This document shows, piece by piece, positions 11,758-21,864 of a DNA stretch of 52,330 nucleotides. The notes under the pieces are model-generated. The model saw only the letters and a list, made by a program, of their open reading frames with translations, was not told where the DNA came from and searched no databases. The DNA is from Perkinsus marinus ATCC 50983 (Eukaryota > Perkinsozoa > Perkinsida > Perkinsidae): contig NW_003215582.1 of assembly GCF_000006405.1 (NCBI RefSeq), forward strand, positions 374,848 to 427,177, given 5' to 3'. A program made the translations under genes and the position numbers. The stretch's first letter is position 1; each line of letters begins with the position of its first letter.

Positions 11758-14105
11758 ATGGCGACTGATGACAAGTACGATAGGCAGATACGGCTGTGGG
11801 GAGGGCATGGACAGAGGGCGTTGATGGACTCCAAAGTATGCTACTCTACCAGACACCTATGCATAGTAATATGGCTCCCATCAGATCCTGGCGCTAGGGT
11901 CGACATCGGTGGTGTCCGAGACGTTGAAGAACCTAGTAATGCCTTTTCCTACATGCCTAGTTGCAACTCAGTCATCATAGGTGCTACCGGGAGTCGGCAA
12001 CTTCACCGTAGTAGACGACCTCACTGTGTCCGAACGAGACCTCGGGCAGAACTTCTTCGTCCGGAGTAAGACTCTACCACTCTGTGGTGAATACTACTCT
12101 ATCGTTGCAGGGGAGGATCTGGGCATACCCCGAGCAGTAGCAGTATGCAACCTCTTGCTCGAGCTCAATCCTGATGTCTATGGCCATGCTATTGTGGAGG
12201 TACTCCCCTTCCAGCTCGTCAGTTTGCATACGTCCTTCAGAACATCCGAACCTACGTATCACAGCGCCTGCTCAGCCTTCCTCCTGGTGTTGTGCCCCCC
12301 TTCAATTTGGTATTGGTATCTATGCACTCTTGCGGCAGTAGGGTCGCTGAGGCTGTGAACGAATGGTGTAAAGCTACCGGCACGAAGATGTTACTTGTGG
12401 ACAGCATAGGGTGCAATACAGTGGAATCAAGAGATGGTATTTTACGCTTTTTCTATCAGATTTGTCGGTAGTGTACGTACATATTCAGCGAGTCACTGCA
12501 TCGTTGAGTCCAAAAGGGACACGGAAGGTGGGTTACTCCTGATGGCCCTCAAGGGCCTTGACCCCGGCCTCAGGTGACTTTGGCGTCGACCTACGAATAT
12601 CACAGCCCTTCCCTGAACTGGAAGCCTTCACTGCCAAGGTACACCGCTGCCCAGCAACTCTGAGTAGCAACTGTGATGGTCGTCAGGTCATTGGCGCTCA
12701 TGGCGAGAAGCTAGAGGCTCTAGATGGAGTGGAGCATGCTCACATACCCTATGTCCTCTTGCTCATAGCAGCTTTGGCGACATGGAGGTTGCAGGATAGC
12801 AGGTGATCAGTATGCGGAAGGTCTCTGGTTCGATTCCCGGTCCCGACTTTTTAGGTCTTCAGAATCACTTCCCTCTACTTCTGAGGATAGGCAAACGATC
12901 AAGGACATTCTGATTAGCTGGCGGTAACATTGTCACTCATGTGCGACGCGTAGTCTAAGGTCATTCAGACGCTCTGCAGGGGAGGAGAACTTTGCGGAGG
13001 CCATTAAGTTTGTGTGGAAGATCAAGCCCTATACGATCCCGGCTGAGGTGGTCATCATGGAACTGTGCATACATCTAATAGCGTTTCTCAGGTCAAACAA
13101 GTGTTAGTTGAATCTCACAGTCGGTTCAACGATTCCTGTTCCAATTTCTGGAGTCTTGCTCGAGCTCTTGCTGAGTTCTCAAAGGTAATATGCTAAGTTG
13201 GCTCGGTTGCGGGTCAACTGGAAGCCTTTCAGCGGCATGGGTCCCATTTGCCGTTGAGTGGGGTGGTGGGAGATATGACTTCTGACACTACTACATTCGT
13301 ATGCATGCAAGAGGTCTATGAGGCCCAGGCCAGGCGAGATCGGGAAGAAGTGGTCAATATCCTCTCACAGCTGGGCAAAGTGAGTTCATATCCTTCTCGG
13401 TAGCATGCCCACTTAGTCATTTGCTCTCTTTCAGAATGTCTCAGAGCAATACATAGAGCTGGTGTGCAAGAACGCTTTGAATCTGTGTGTAATAGAGTAT
13501 ACCACTGTCGGCGAAGAGTGGATGTGAGTCGTGGTTCGTTGGGGGGGGATAGGTGAATGGACGGCTCCATTAGGTTTAATGATGGGGACAAGGTGACGGA
13601 GCTGTGCAACAGTCTGGAATCAGATCCGGAATCACAGGCTCGGCTGTATCTAGGTCTACGGGCCATACAGGTTAGTCGAGCACCATCTAAGACGCGTTAA
13701 CAACGGCTGTATAGGTCTTCCGTCTGGAACATAACGATTCATATCCGGGCCCTGATGACGTCGCTGAGCTCGCGAGCATCGCCAACGGTCTCGTACCGCA
13801 CCTCGCGGACAAAGGGAGCGTCCTTGGTGACAGTCTTGCCCAGGAGCTTGTACGTTTGCCTCCTGCTGAGTGAGTTCCCTTGCAAAGCTGTTTTCAGTGC
13901 CGTTATGAAGGCTGTGAACTGCATACAATTAGTGCTGTTATTGGAGGAGTGGCGGCACAGGAAGGGGTGAAGTTGCTTACACACCAATTCGTGCCTCTCG
14001 ATAATACCTTTGTGTGAGCTGCTGTCTATACTCATGTTGGATCATATTTGGCGGTTGGGTAGGTTCAACGGGATTGTAGGCCGGGCGGAACAACTGACTA
14101 TGTGA
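11758..14105 (+). CDS. NAE1: NEDD8-activating enzyme E1 regulatory subunit
   Basis: NAE1 (APPBP1/ULA1) pairs with UBA3 to activate NEDD8 for cullin modification. The start KYDRQIRLWGGHGQRAL is the family N-terminus. After introns of about 62 and 40 nt the exons join to SETLKNLVLPGVGNFTVVDD, then SERDLGQNFFV, FGVDLRISQPFPEL, HIPYVLLL, EEVVNILSQLG and AAQEGVKLLTHQFVPLDNTF, all in the expected order. The last intron (GTGAGC...GGGTAG, ending 14062) removes an in-frame TGA and yields NTFVFNGIVGRAEQL, matching the family's end, with the stop TGA at 14103-14105. The protein seems full length. As in other regulatory subunits no catalytic cysteine is expected. One 52-nt intron (12803-12854) contains a tRNA-like sequence. 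Confidence -1.
12811..12847 (+). other. tRNA 3'-half-like sequence inside an NAE1 intron
   Basis: Within the intron 12803-12854 the sequence GCGGAAGGTCTCTGG runs into TTCGATTCCCGGTCCCGAC and then five T. This has a variable loop AGGTC, a T-arm with 4 of 5 possible pairs, an exact RNA polymerase III B-box (GGTTCGATTCC), a 7-nt acceptor strand TCCCGAC and an oligo-T terminator. The matching 5' half (GTCGGGA) is not nearby, so this is not a complete tRNA gene. Confidence -1.
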
Positions 14106-14161
14106 TCTACAGTTTCTCCAGTAGTCTTCATGTTGCGTTCAATCTAGCATGAGGATACGAA

Positions 14162-15207
14162 TTGGATAGCAGTATTAAGTCTAAGCTGGATGGATGGCGG
14201 TCGCCGACCAAACCCACGTCGCAATGCGAGGCTGCTGTTCGCCTTATTGGACCACGAAGGGAAAGGGTGAGAGAATATAAGATCTCAGATGAGTTCGGCG
14301 AGGAGCGGTATATCCGCAGGCATATCTACGATCTACTAGAAGCCTTTGATACGTTGCGACGAGAGAGGAGTATTTCAGCAAATTTGGATACGATGCTGGG
14401 CATAGTAATAGAGGAAGTTATTGATGTGAGTTTGGAGGGAATAACCATGTCTCATGGAAAGTTTCAAGTCAGGTGTGTGGCGACTTGGACGACTTCACAG
14501 AGGAGATTTTCGTTGGTGAGTTGGCCCGCCTTATGGGACTTCCTCCCTCACCAACGTTCTTGTCAGAAGCAGCTCGGGGTTGTCAGTGTCTTTGGGTACC
14601 CTCCCCAGAGCCTCAGGATAAGTTCAACTATCGCTTCCGGCCAAGGACGCGTGTCACCGAGCCCTTCGAGAATCGAGTAGGGATGCGCCTCCCCGATACG
14701 CAGGCTCATGCTGTTGTTGGCAGTTGAAAGTCGACAAGCTCCGGCGTTGGTGTCACCGCAACGATATCAAAGAGGCTGTTCGACAGGAGGAGATGCATGA
14801 ATGTAGACGCAGAAGAATCCCTAGTTTGCCTAGTTGAAGCCCAGGTACATTCTGGCCCAAAACTACTCTGCGTCCTCGGTATCTCCCTCGAAGTGAATTT
14901 GTGAGCAGTTTTGATCGACTCACGAGACCTCGGAAAGCGCATGGGAACAGTGTAGGCGGTGGGCACCATGGCTTGTCTATGGATCTTCTACCTCAGTACC
15001 ACAAGTCTGATCCTACTGGAATGAGGCTCATCACTTCTACGCATGAGAAGTTTGCCGAAATGTTGCGTACGCAGAATACGAAGCCAACGCCGCCGTGGGT
15101 TGCCATATGCCGTATCACATGATAATGCATCGTTGTAGGTCTTTACCAGCAGGCAATCGGAAGTTCTTGAAGGCACCTCAGTTGAGGCCTCAACCTCGCC
15201 TTCTTAA
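14162..15207 (+). CDS. Unrecognised intron-rich gene
   Basis: An open exon (ISDEFGEERYIRRHIYDLLEAFDTLRRERSI in pieces, charged and helical) joins through a GTGAGT...AGTCAG intron to CGDLDDFTEEIFVGELARLM, then to an exon with the signature RPRYLPRSEFVSSFDRLTRP, and ends at the TAA 15205-15207 after an intron GTTGCC...TTGTAG. The frame has no good ATG; it starts only about 57 bp after the NAE1 stop, so a short first exon or trans-splicing may supply the start. The charged helical N-terminus and F..RL..P motif resemble cilium-associated proteins in a general way, but I do not recognise a family. Confidence -1.
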
Positions 15208-16530
15208 TACACATGCATCATAGCCTTCGCGTCTTTGACCTCCCTCAGTGTGGCTGTTGTGTTGAAGTGCTGAGGATTCACTGCAACGTGTTGATTGGAC
15301 TGCAGACAATTGGGTCGATACTGGCCAACACTCCCTAATAGCCTGACGAATTAGTCGCTCCGGGGTTGAACTAATCATGAGCTCTTTCAACATGAGGAGA
15401 GGCCTGTCACTAGCAAAGGCACGATATGTGACAACATCTTCCCGCATGAGGAGCTCATAATGTTGAAAGTATGTGAAGATGCCGATACACCTCAAAACCA
15501 TCCTACCGGCTCTAGCTATAGTAGGATACTTCGTGGAAATCAGTTTCCCATACCCAAAATAGCCGATTATAAAGTGTCAGAAAGTTTCAATGCTTAAGAC
15601 TCATAATTACCATAGCATCGGTCGTTCCGAAGGAGTTCGTGGATACCACCTATACTCTTACAACGCAAGTTCTAGCTCTTGTCCTCCACACCTCCACCAT
15701 CCCACCGGCACAGCGAACAGTCCCGCAGGGAGCGCTGTATCGTCAATACTGCGGATGAGAATGGGTGGTTAGTTGTCACATTGTGTGCCCTTCCGGGAGC
15801 CCATTGAAGTGCTCTGGTTTCTCTTATCTATTGCTGACTCGAAACTTTCACACGTCACGTTTTTCGACCTCGGCACTTGATCGTTGCCGCGCCCTTTGCG
15901 CTTGCGGTTTTAGAGGAATTTCACAGCAGTCACGAATGTAACCATCGATGGCGATGGTGTTACGTTTGAGCTTAGAGTGCAAGTTCGATCCTTCTAACCT
16001 CTCGGGCGGTTGACTCGAAACGCGTGAACATAATTTCATCAGGATTGTGCGGCTTTTTCCGGGTCGGTTCATCATGAGTCTTATGTTCAAGTCACTTCCC
16101 ATCTCAACTAGAAGCATAAAAACTCAACTCTCCTCATCGGATCGACAAGCACTAGGCACTGGGTTACTTATGATACTATGACATTAATAGACTCTTACGG
16201 AGATCACGGAAATGGCGATCCCGTGTGACGACGAATTGCGGCCGATCGAACAACATCAGCGTACGCGACACAATCGACAAGTTCGAGAATTTACAGACAA
16301 TCAGCAACATAATATTGCTCAATGACGTGTTCAGAACTGTTGCCCAGTGAGGGCATTTGAAATAGTATTTCTAGAAGGGTTGGTCATACGCTGACAACAG
16401 ACTCATCGAGGCTCTCAGGAACTGGATGATAATCAGGCGCGTTCTTCAAGTAGTCATCCTCGAAGTACGTAGCTGCCGTCCACCCTGTTGAAGCATCTGA
16501 GACAAGCAAGTGTTACTGGACCTTGGTCAT
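15208..16530. other. Poorly resolved interval with small minus-strand open frames
   Basis: Two minus-strand frames with real ATGs lie here. 15190-15501 encodes 103 residues starting MVLRCIGIFTYFQHYELL; 15848-16117 is listed separately. A pair of 10-base inverted repeats (CTTTCAACAT at 15384-15393 and its complement at 15460-15469) and a 9-base direct repeat CATGAGGAG (15391 and 15445) sit inside the first. No family is recognised. Confidence -1.
15848..16117 (-). CDS. Small basic hypothetical protein
   Basis: An uninterrupted 89-codon frame from a genuine ATG, start MLLVEMGSDLNIRLMMN, rich in Arg and Lys and ending SSAEVEKRDV. It has no recognisable domain and no neighbour that suggests a role. 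It may be a chance frame or a single exon, so confidence is low. Confidence -1.
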   Translation of the reverse strand: MLLVEMGSDLNIRLMMNRPGKSRTILMKLCSRVSSQPPERLEGSNLHSKLKRNTIAIDGYIRDCCEIPLKPQAQRARQRSSAEVEKRDV

Positions 16531-17702
16531 TTATGTCCCACCTCCGATGGTAAAGGGGGCGTTCGGAACAACTTTTCCAACGGTGTCACTGCCTGGTTCA
16601 ACCCAACTGCAGTCGGAATCAATTTTTAGATTCCCAAACTTGATCCTCATGAAACCGTTCTCGCCCCAGAAGGTACCCCAAGAGTTCCGCATAATCCAAT
16701 ACCTACGACATCGACGAAGTCATAGTCTAATCGAGTACCCCGTCATACTCGTCGTTCGTTCCCTCTTCACGACCCCATCCGACGAGACCAACCTCGTGGT
16801 TGATCTTTGGTTCCGCCTTGTGCTGATAGAATACACCACCAGTGTAACTGAACCACGGAGCAGAAATGAAATCAGTTCAACTCGAGGCCGGCGGCTCACT
16901 CGTCCATTTGCTTCGTGGCGTCCACTCCACAGCTAACAGGACCTCTCTTCCAGATCTCTCGTTTGATCTGATCGGTACCATTCAACAGCCGTGCGTAGTC
17001 CTTAGCGAACCTAGCAAGCAAATGTATGCTATTATTACAACAATATCGGTGGTCAGCTGAGGAGGGACTACCAGGTTCGATAGTGCTTGGTGGGACGACA
17101 TTCACCACCCTCAGCACACTCCAAGCATCTGGCTTCGGCTGGACACCACTCGCTGAAATCTCTATAATTCTTAGCAGCATAATTATGACAAGTATCATGC
17201 ACCTAATAGATGGAGACTTGGATCATTTCAGAACTGACAAAAACGCCCCCCTACCGCTCCGAAGCCGAAGAAGAAATCATATACTCCTATCTTCTCACCA
17301 CCATAGCAGTCTCCGCCACCACGACAATTGATAACCTGTAACGAACAAGTGATGACCAACAGGTATCCACCCATCCACCCACCTGCTGCGGGGAAATAGC
17401 CTTATTCGGCCACCGAGCCGCTGAACCAATAGAGAGACGATCAGCGAAGGCAGAGGTAACTAAGATGAGCTCCACTTGGTTTGAGCCTGGCATCATGCTC
17501 AGTACCCGCGAACGCCCAACAGCTGCCACAATATTCAGGGTTGTGCTGATTACGGGTGAATGTGAGATAGTTCTTCCCGTCAACATTGCGCCAATCCCAA
17601 GACTCTGCAGACAGGGATAAGTCAACGAGCACGATCACACTATCATCTACCTGGCAGCTCTTCCCCATCATTCGGGATCTGTTTCCCGGCAACCCGAGGC
17701 GC
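16531..17702 (-). CDS. Cathepsin Z/X-like cysteine protease, active-site residues intact
   Basis: This is a papain-family (C1) carboxypeptidase-type protease, expected in lysosome-like compartments or secreted. After removing short introns the exons read [33 protein letters not shown], then [68 protein letters not shown] and [21 protein letters not shown], closely following human cathepsin Z. The catalytic Cys (CGSCW), His (INHEV) and Asn (RNSWG) and the oxyanion Gln (RNQH) are all present. Stop TAA at 16531-16533. The coordinates give the supported part. The N-terminal signal and propeptide should lie between 17.7 and 18.4 kb, where the exons could not be joined with confidence. A diverged copy lies directly upstream in tandem. 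Confidence -1.
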
Positions 17703-18530
17703 CTATAATAGACCCACCATGCGGAGGCGAACGAAACACACCAACCGGCGGCTTACACAGAGGTAGCACCTCTCACTATCGTTAGCACGGATGTCGTACG
17801 CCTGATATGGGATCACTATAATGTACCAGACGACCTCCAACAAGCGCTACTTTATAATACCCTGACCCACACTGGCAGGTAGGGTCCATGCTGCAGACCA
17901 TCGAGTAGGTCGAACCTATAGAGGATTACGATACGGGCTGCCACAACTGGACCGTATGCTCGGACATTCATTCTCGATGATGGGAATTCTATACCCGCCG
18001 GCGCGATTAGAACTACTAGCGTAGTAATCCTGAAAGGGAAAGGACTCATCCACGGAGCGAATTGAAAACCCTACATCCCCGAAAGTTTCATAACGGACCA
18101 TCTCCTGTGGTCTCGGTCTCACGACAACTTGCTGTTCCTGGGCCTTCTCAGCCACCGGCATACGAATGCTCCCCTGAAAGGCCTTCCTCATCGAAGAAGT
18201 GACCGGAGAGTGGTACATGTCTTCCCGCGCCCCCAGCAATAATGGAGCAGTCCTCTGGGACCTCCTCCGTATTAATGCGCTCATTCTCACCCTGATGACA
18301 AGGTGAACTAGAGAGCGGCAGTAACCCATGCAACTCATACCGCCCTTATCGACTCTACATATCGTTCGCATTCAGTCCGCTGTGTGACCGGGGATATATA
18401 TCTAAGGAGCTCCAGTAGCTGATCCATACACCGAATCCTCCTTACTTGACATTCGGATACAACGACCAGTCCTTCCAAGCATCGGGACTGCTCATAACAA
18501 CACATCAGCTGACCAACAATACGTCGTCAC
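17703..18530 (-). other. Probable 5' part of the first cathepsin gene (unresolved)
   Basis: The minus strand has an open stretch from about 18371 including PRPQEMVRYETFGDVGFSIR, with an ATG at 18161, which could be propeptide exons of the downstream cathepsin. I found no clear signal peptide or splice path, so this is given as context, not a gene model. The right end is the stop codon of the second cathepsin copy. Confidence -1.
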
Positions 18531-19826
18531 TCACTTCACGGTCGCCCACACACATCCACTGTTTTCTATGAGGCCAGTCGGGGAACGACGTAGCTTGGCC
18601 CAACCGTGGTCACCCCATTCAGAACCTGCAACACTGCCGGGTCCAGCAACACTCTCTGATGAGTTTACCGTAAGAAAAACGGGCTATCCAGTAAGGAGTA
18701 CCTAATAGGGCATTCCACTCGTGCGAGCAGATGAGGCCTACCGTCAGCCTCCTGACCCCATCCAGCGATCTCTACTGCATGATTGATTTCTGCATCCTGG
18801 GGTAGATAAGCGAAGTCCCAGATTTGCCCAGGCAAGTAACTAACGGCCGAGTCCGCGGCCTCCATAGTACACTAATGCACTGCTCACTTGGCACGGAAGG
18901 TTTCATCAACGTGCATATGGCAAACAACAGGACCACGAGTAATCACCTCCGACTGTATATTGCCCTCTCCCTTCACTAAACCGTACCTGACACCAACCGC
19001 GGGGGCCTCCAACCTCCTCCTCCTCGACGACGATCACTTACTGGTCAATATAGAATGTAGAATAGCTCTTGGGAATACCACAGGACCCATCAGCGTCACA
19101 ATTGACGCATCTACCATAGGGTTAGCTCATCAAGCATGGAAGCCGATGAGGACTACAGGGTTGTGCCTCGACAGACCTCTCCAGAGTCCCTGCCCCTTCC
19201 TAAATACGGCGAGCAGGTCTCATCAGTGATACCATGCTCCTTAATCTGAGAACCATGGTATAGGCCAACAACACTGCAGCCGAGGAAGTACATAACGAAC
19301 TGCATCGAGAACCCGTCCACCCCGGCAACCATTGCCCGCCTGATAGGCACATGTCAACAGAGGTTGGGCCGCTAGGTTAACCTGATGGGATGGCTCAACA
19401 GGATAGAACAGAAACCAGCATGAAACCTCTGGGAAGGCCGCCTTGCGTTGAATACGGATTCTATCGGAAAGTGTGTGAGTGAGTGCGAAGGCCCAACATG
19501 CAGCACACGACCTACCAACAGCAGAACTCGCCAGGACATCTTATCCTCATTCCTACCCAGGGTTCGAGTGGCTTCGATCAGTCGTGACCAGGTTTTTCCC
19601 ATCAACATCGCGCCAATCGAAATGAGCTGGAATCACCTGTGCTGATAGCCTTTCCAATTCAGCCAGCCGCTGGTAAACTCACCGGTAATATACGTGGTGC
19701 CTCATAGTAGTCCTCTGTAAGGTTGGTCGGAAGGGACGCACAAGGTGGTGCGAAGAGCCCTGGGATGGCTTCTGCGAGAGGGTAAAGGGCAGCATGCGTC
19801 CATAGACAGTGACGAAGGGCAACCAT
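18531..19826 (-). CDS. Second cathepsin Z-like protein with altered active site
   Basis: Joined exons read PRILPVIPAHFDWRDVDGKN, TTDRSHSNPGSCAACWAFAL, SDRIRIQRKAAFPE, LLTCAYQAGNGCRGG, EHGITDETCSPYLG, EINHAVEIAGWG, then DGTPYWIARFSYGSEWGDHGW and a stop TGA at 18531-18533. Introns of 40-50 nt restore frame at each break, so the gene is probably expressed. It keeps the catalytic Cys and His, but the oxyanion Gln aligns with His (DRSH) and the catalytic Asn position aligns with Phe (ARFSYG where cathepsin Z has VRNSWG). It may be a pseudoprotease or have changed activity. The start is uncertain: an ATG at 19826 gives a plausible but weak leader. It arose by tandem duplication with its downstream neighbour. 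Confidence -1.
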
Positions 19827-20707
19827 TGGTTTAATACGTAGGGCAACTGATTGCAAGGCGATCCTGTCTACAATGCTCACCTCGAGTGAGTCCGTAGAGC
19901 ACTAAACTGAAGCTTCCACAAACGAGCTAACAAAACAATACCATCCACTAGCGGGAGGAAGCCCGGCCAGTGGGACGACGATCAGCGCAGTATCAAGCGT
20001 TTTCGTGGTACCACCAAGGTAGCTCCACTTGCGGACCAATTTTTCAACTTAGTCTTACACAGAACTGCTCCGCATAGGTAATTCTGGGGCGAGCGAGAAT
20101 TTGGTTGAGTTAATCATCGGACGAAGAAAAATTGAACTTCACTGCCACACTTGGGAGTTCGATTGGGAACCTCCGAATTTGACGATATTTGCAAGGTCGA
20201 TGGTATTAGATATCCGTAATACCACTAGGATATCGCGCCATCTAAAAGATGAACAAGCTGCAGCCTTCAAGCACGTCGACTCGTGTGCTCGGTATGGCAG
20301 GAATGTTGATGGCAGAAACTCGAAACCTGACAGAGTAATCAGATCCCCGAACTGATGTACAGGTTGTATACAACGCAAGCGTCCCAAAAACGCCGTCACA
20401 GCACGCACGCCCATGTTTCCAAAATCCATGCACAACTCGTGGACACGCGTAGCCTTGCGGCCTCACACTCCACTGCATAATGTTTCTTCACGAGCTCAAT
20501 GAACCATCTATAGCCAGAGCTCAATCACTACTAGCACTATAGTTCTACAAAATGTCAGCAGTAGCAGTGATATGTTGAATGAATAACTCTGATATAATTA
20601 ATCATCATAGCAGAGATAGCGCTGTTGGGTTGCAGCAGGGTTCCGAAACTGTTATCCAAACAACGCGAGGCCATAAACTGATGAAACGCCACAATGTTCA
20701 GAGGAAT
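19827..20707. other. Interval without a supportable gene
   Basis: Minus-strand open frames (20139-20435, 20242-20478) overlap in different phases and may include leader exons of the second cathepsin gene. No domain is recognised and no repeat stands out. Confidence -1.
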
Positions 20708-21864
20708 TCACTCAGTGGCAGTATTGATCGCAGTAGGATCGCCGTACATCTGGTTACGAGGCTCTACAAGGATCTCGTTCACGCCGACGTGAGCTGGTGC
20801 TGTGAGGGCGAACACTCCCATCTGAGAGGACCAGATAGGGACGGTAGACTGGCAAAGGCGACTCACATCCACAACATCTGACACATCCAGCACAGCGTTG
20901 CGGTCGCCACCACCGTCGATGGTCTTGCCAATAGTCACACCTATAGTGTTAGCAGCATCAACATCGGTATTGTTCACCACCTGAAGAGAGCAAGAGATTG
21001 ACTCGAAGGTGGAACAACTGACTTACGAGATCAGTGCCGACGTCACCGGGCTGCAACTCGGTCACTCGTATCCCCGTTCCGACAGTTTCTGCACGCAAGG
21101 ACTTTGAAAAAACATGGACGAAGGCCTTCGATGCGTTGTATCTACCATGGACGTCAGTGCACTAATAGCCGACAAGCAGCATTACACCGAGAGGGCTGGG
21201 AAGATAGTCGTAGCTGCATCACTAGATATGTTTATGATATGGCCGCCCTTACGCTTGATCATGCTAGGTAACACAGCTCCAGAAGTATAAACCTAGTAAT
21301 GAAGAGGGATGTGCAAGGAGTAGTAGTGGTAGATAACTATCATCACCACTCCCTTGCAGTTGATGTCTATCGTCCGCTCCCATTCATCCCAATGCTGACT
21401 GCGATGGAGCGTGAAGTACATCACTCCGGCACAGTTCACTACGACGTCAACCTGACGACAAAGTCATAAAATTAAAAAGACAGCATGCGAAACTTACCGG
21501 TCCGAACTCTCCCTCCACGGTCTCAAACAGAGATCTCACCGAATCTTGAGAAGTTACATCGGTCTTCATGGCCATTGCTGTATACCCGGATCGCTTCAGC
21601 TCGTCTACTATCTTCTTTAGCCTGATTAGAAAAAAAATGCCGGATAAAGCATTTCTTTTTCTTCGAGGAAAAGAGCGGTCGTGAGGCAACCTCGATGCAC
21701 AGCCATCTGTGAGTGCTTTACCTGTCTTCCCTCCTCGCAGCTAAGGCCACCTTACAGCCCTCAGCAGCGAGCCTTCGGGCGAAACCCTCACCAATACCGC
21801 TGCTGGCGCCAGTCACGACAGCTACTTTCCCAACCAAGGACGTACGCGCCGATGATGTTGACAT
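20708..21864 (-). CDS. Short-chain dehydrogenase/reductase (YdfG-like classical SDR)
   Basis: A cytosolic NAD(P)-dependent oxidoreductase of the classical SDR family. The start ATG at 21864 opens with a short leader and then GKVAVVTGASSGIGEGFARR, the cofactor motif TGxxxGIG. Removing introns gives AARREDRLKKIVDELK, then VDVVVNCAGVMYF (the NNAG-type strand), GGHIINISSDAAT, the catalytic YNASK, and AETVGTGIRVTELQPGDVGTD, ending FALTAPAHVGVNEILVEPRN and the stop TGA at 20708-20710. The C-terminal AHVGVNEILVEP is typical of the YdfG/serine-dehydrogenase type. About 265 residues, normal for the family. Five or more GT-AG introns were placed, e.g. GTAAGT...CGTCAG between FGP and VDV. The substrate cannot be told from sequence. 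Confidence -1.

Noticed and set aside
14000-14040. In-frame TGA near the NAE1 C-terminus (stop reassignment or early stop)
   Set aside because: The TGA is part of the donor GTGAGC of a terminal intron; splicing yields the expected NTFVFNGIV ending, and TGA, TAA and TAG are all used as stops elsewhere.
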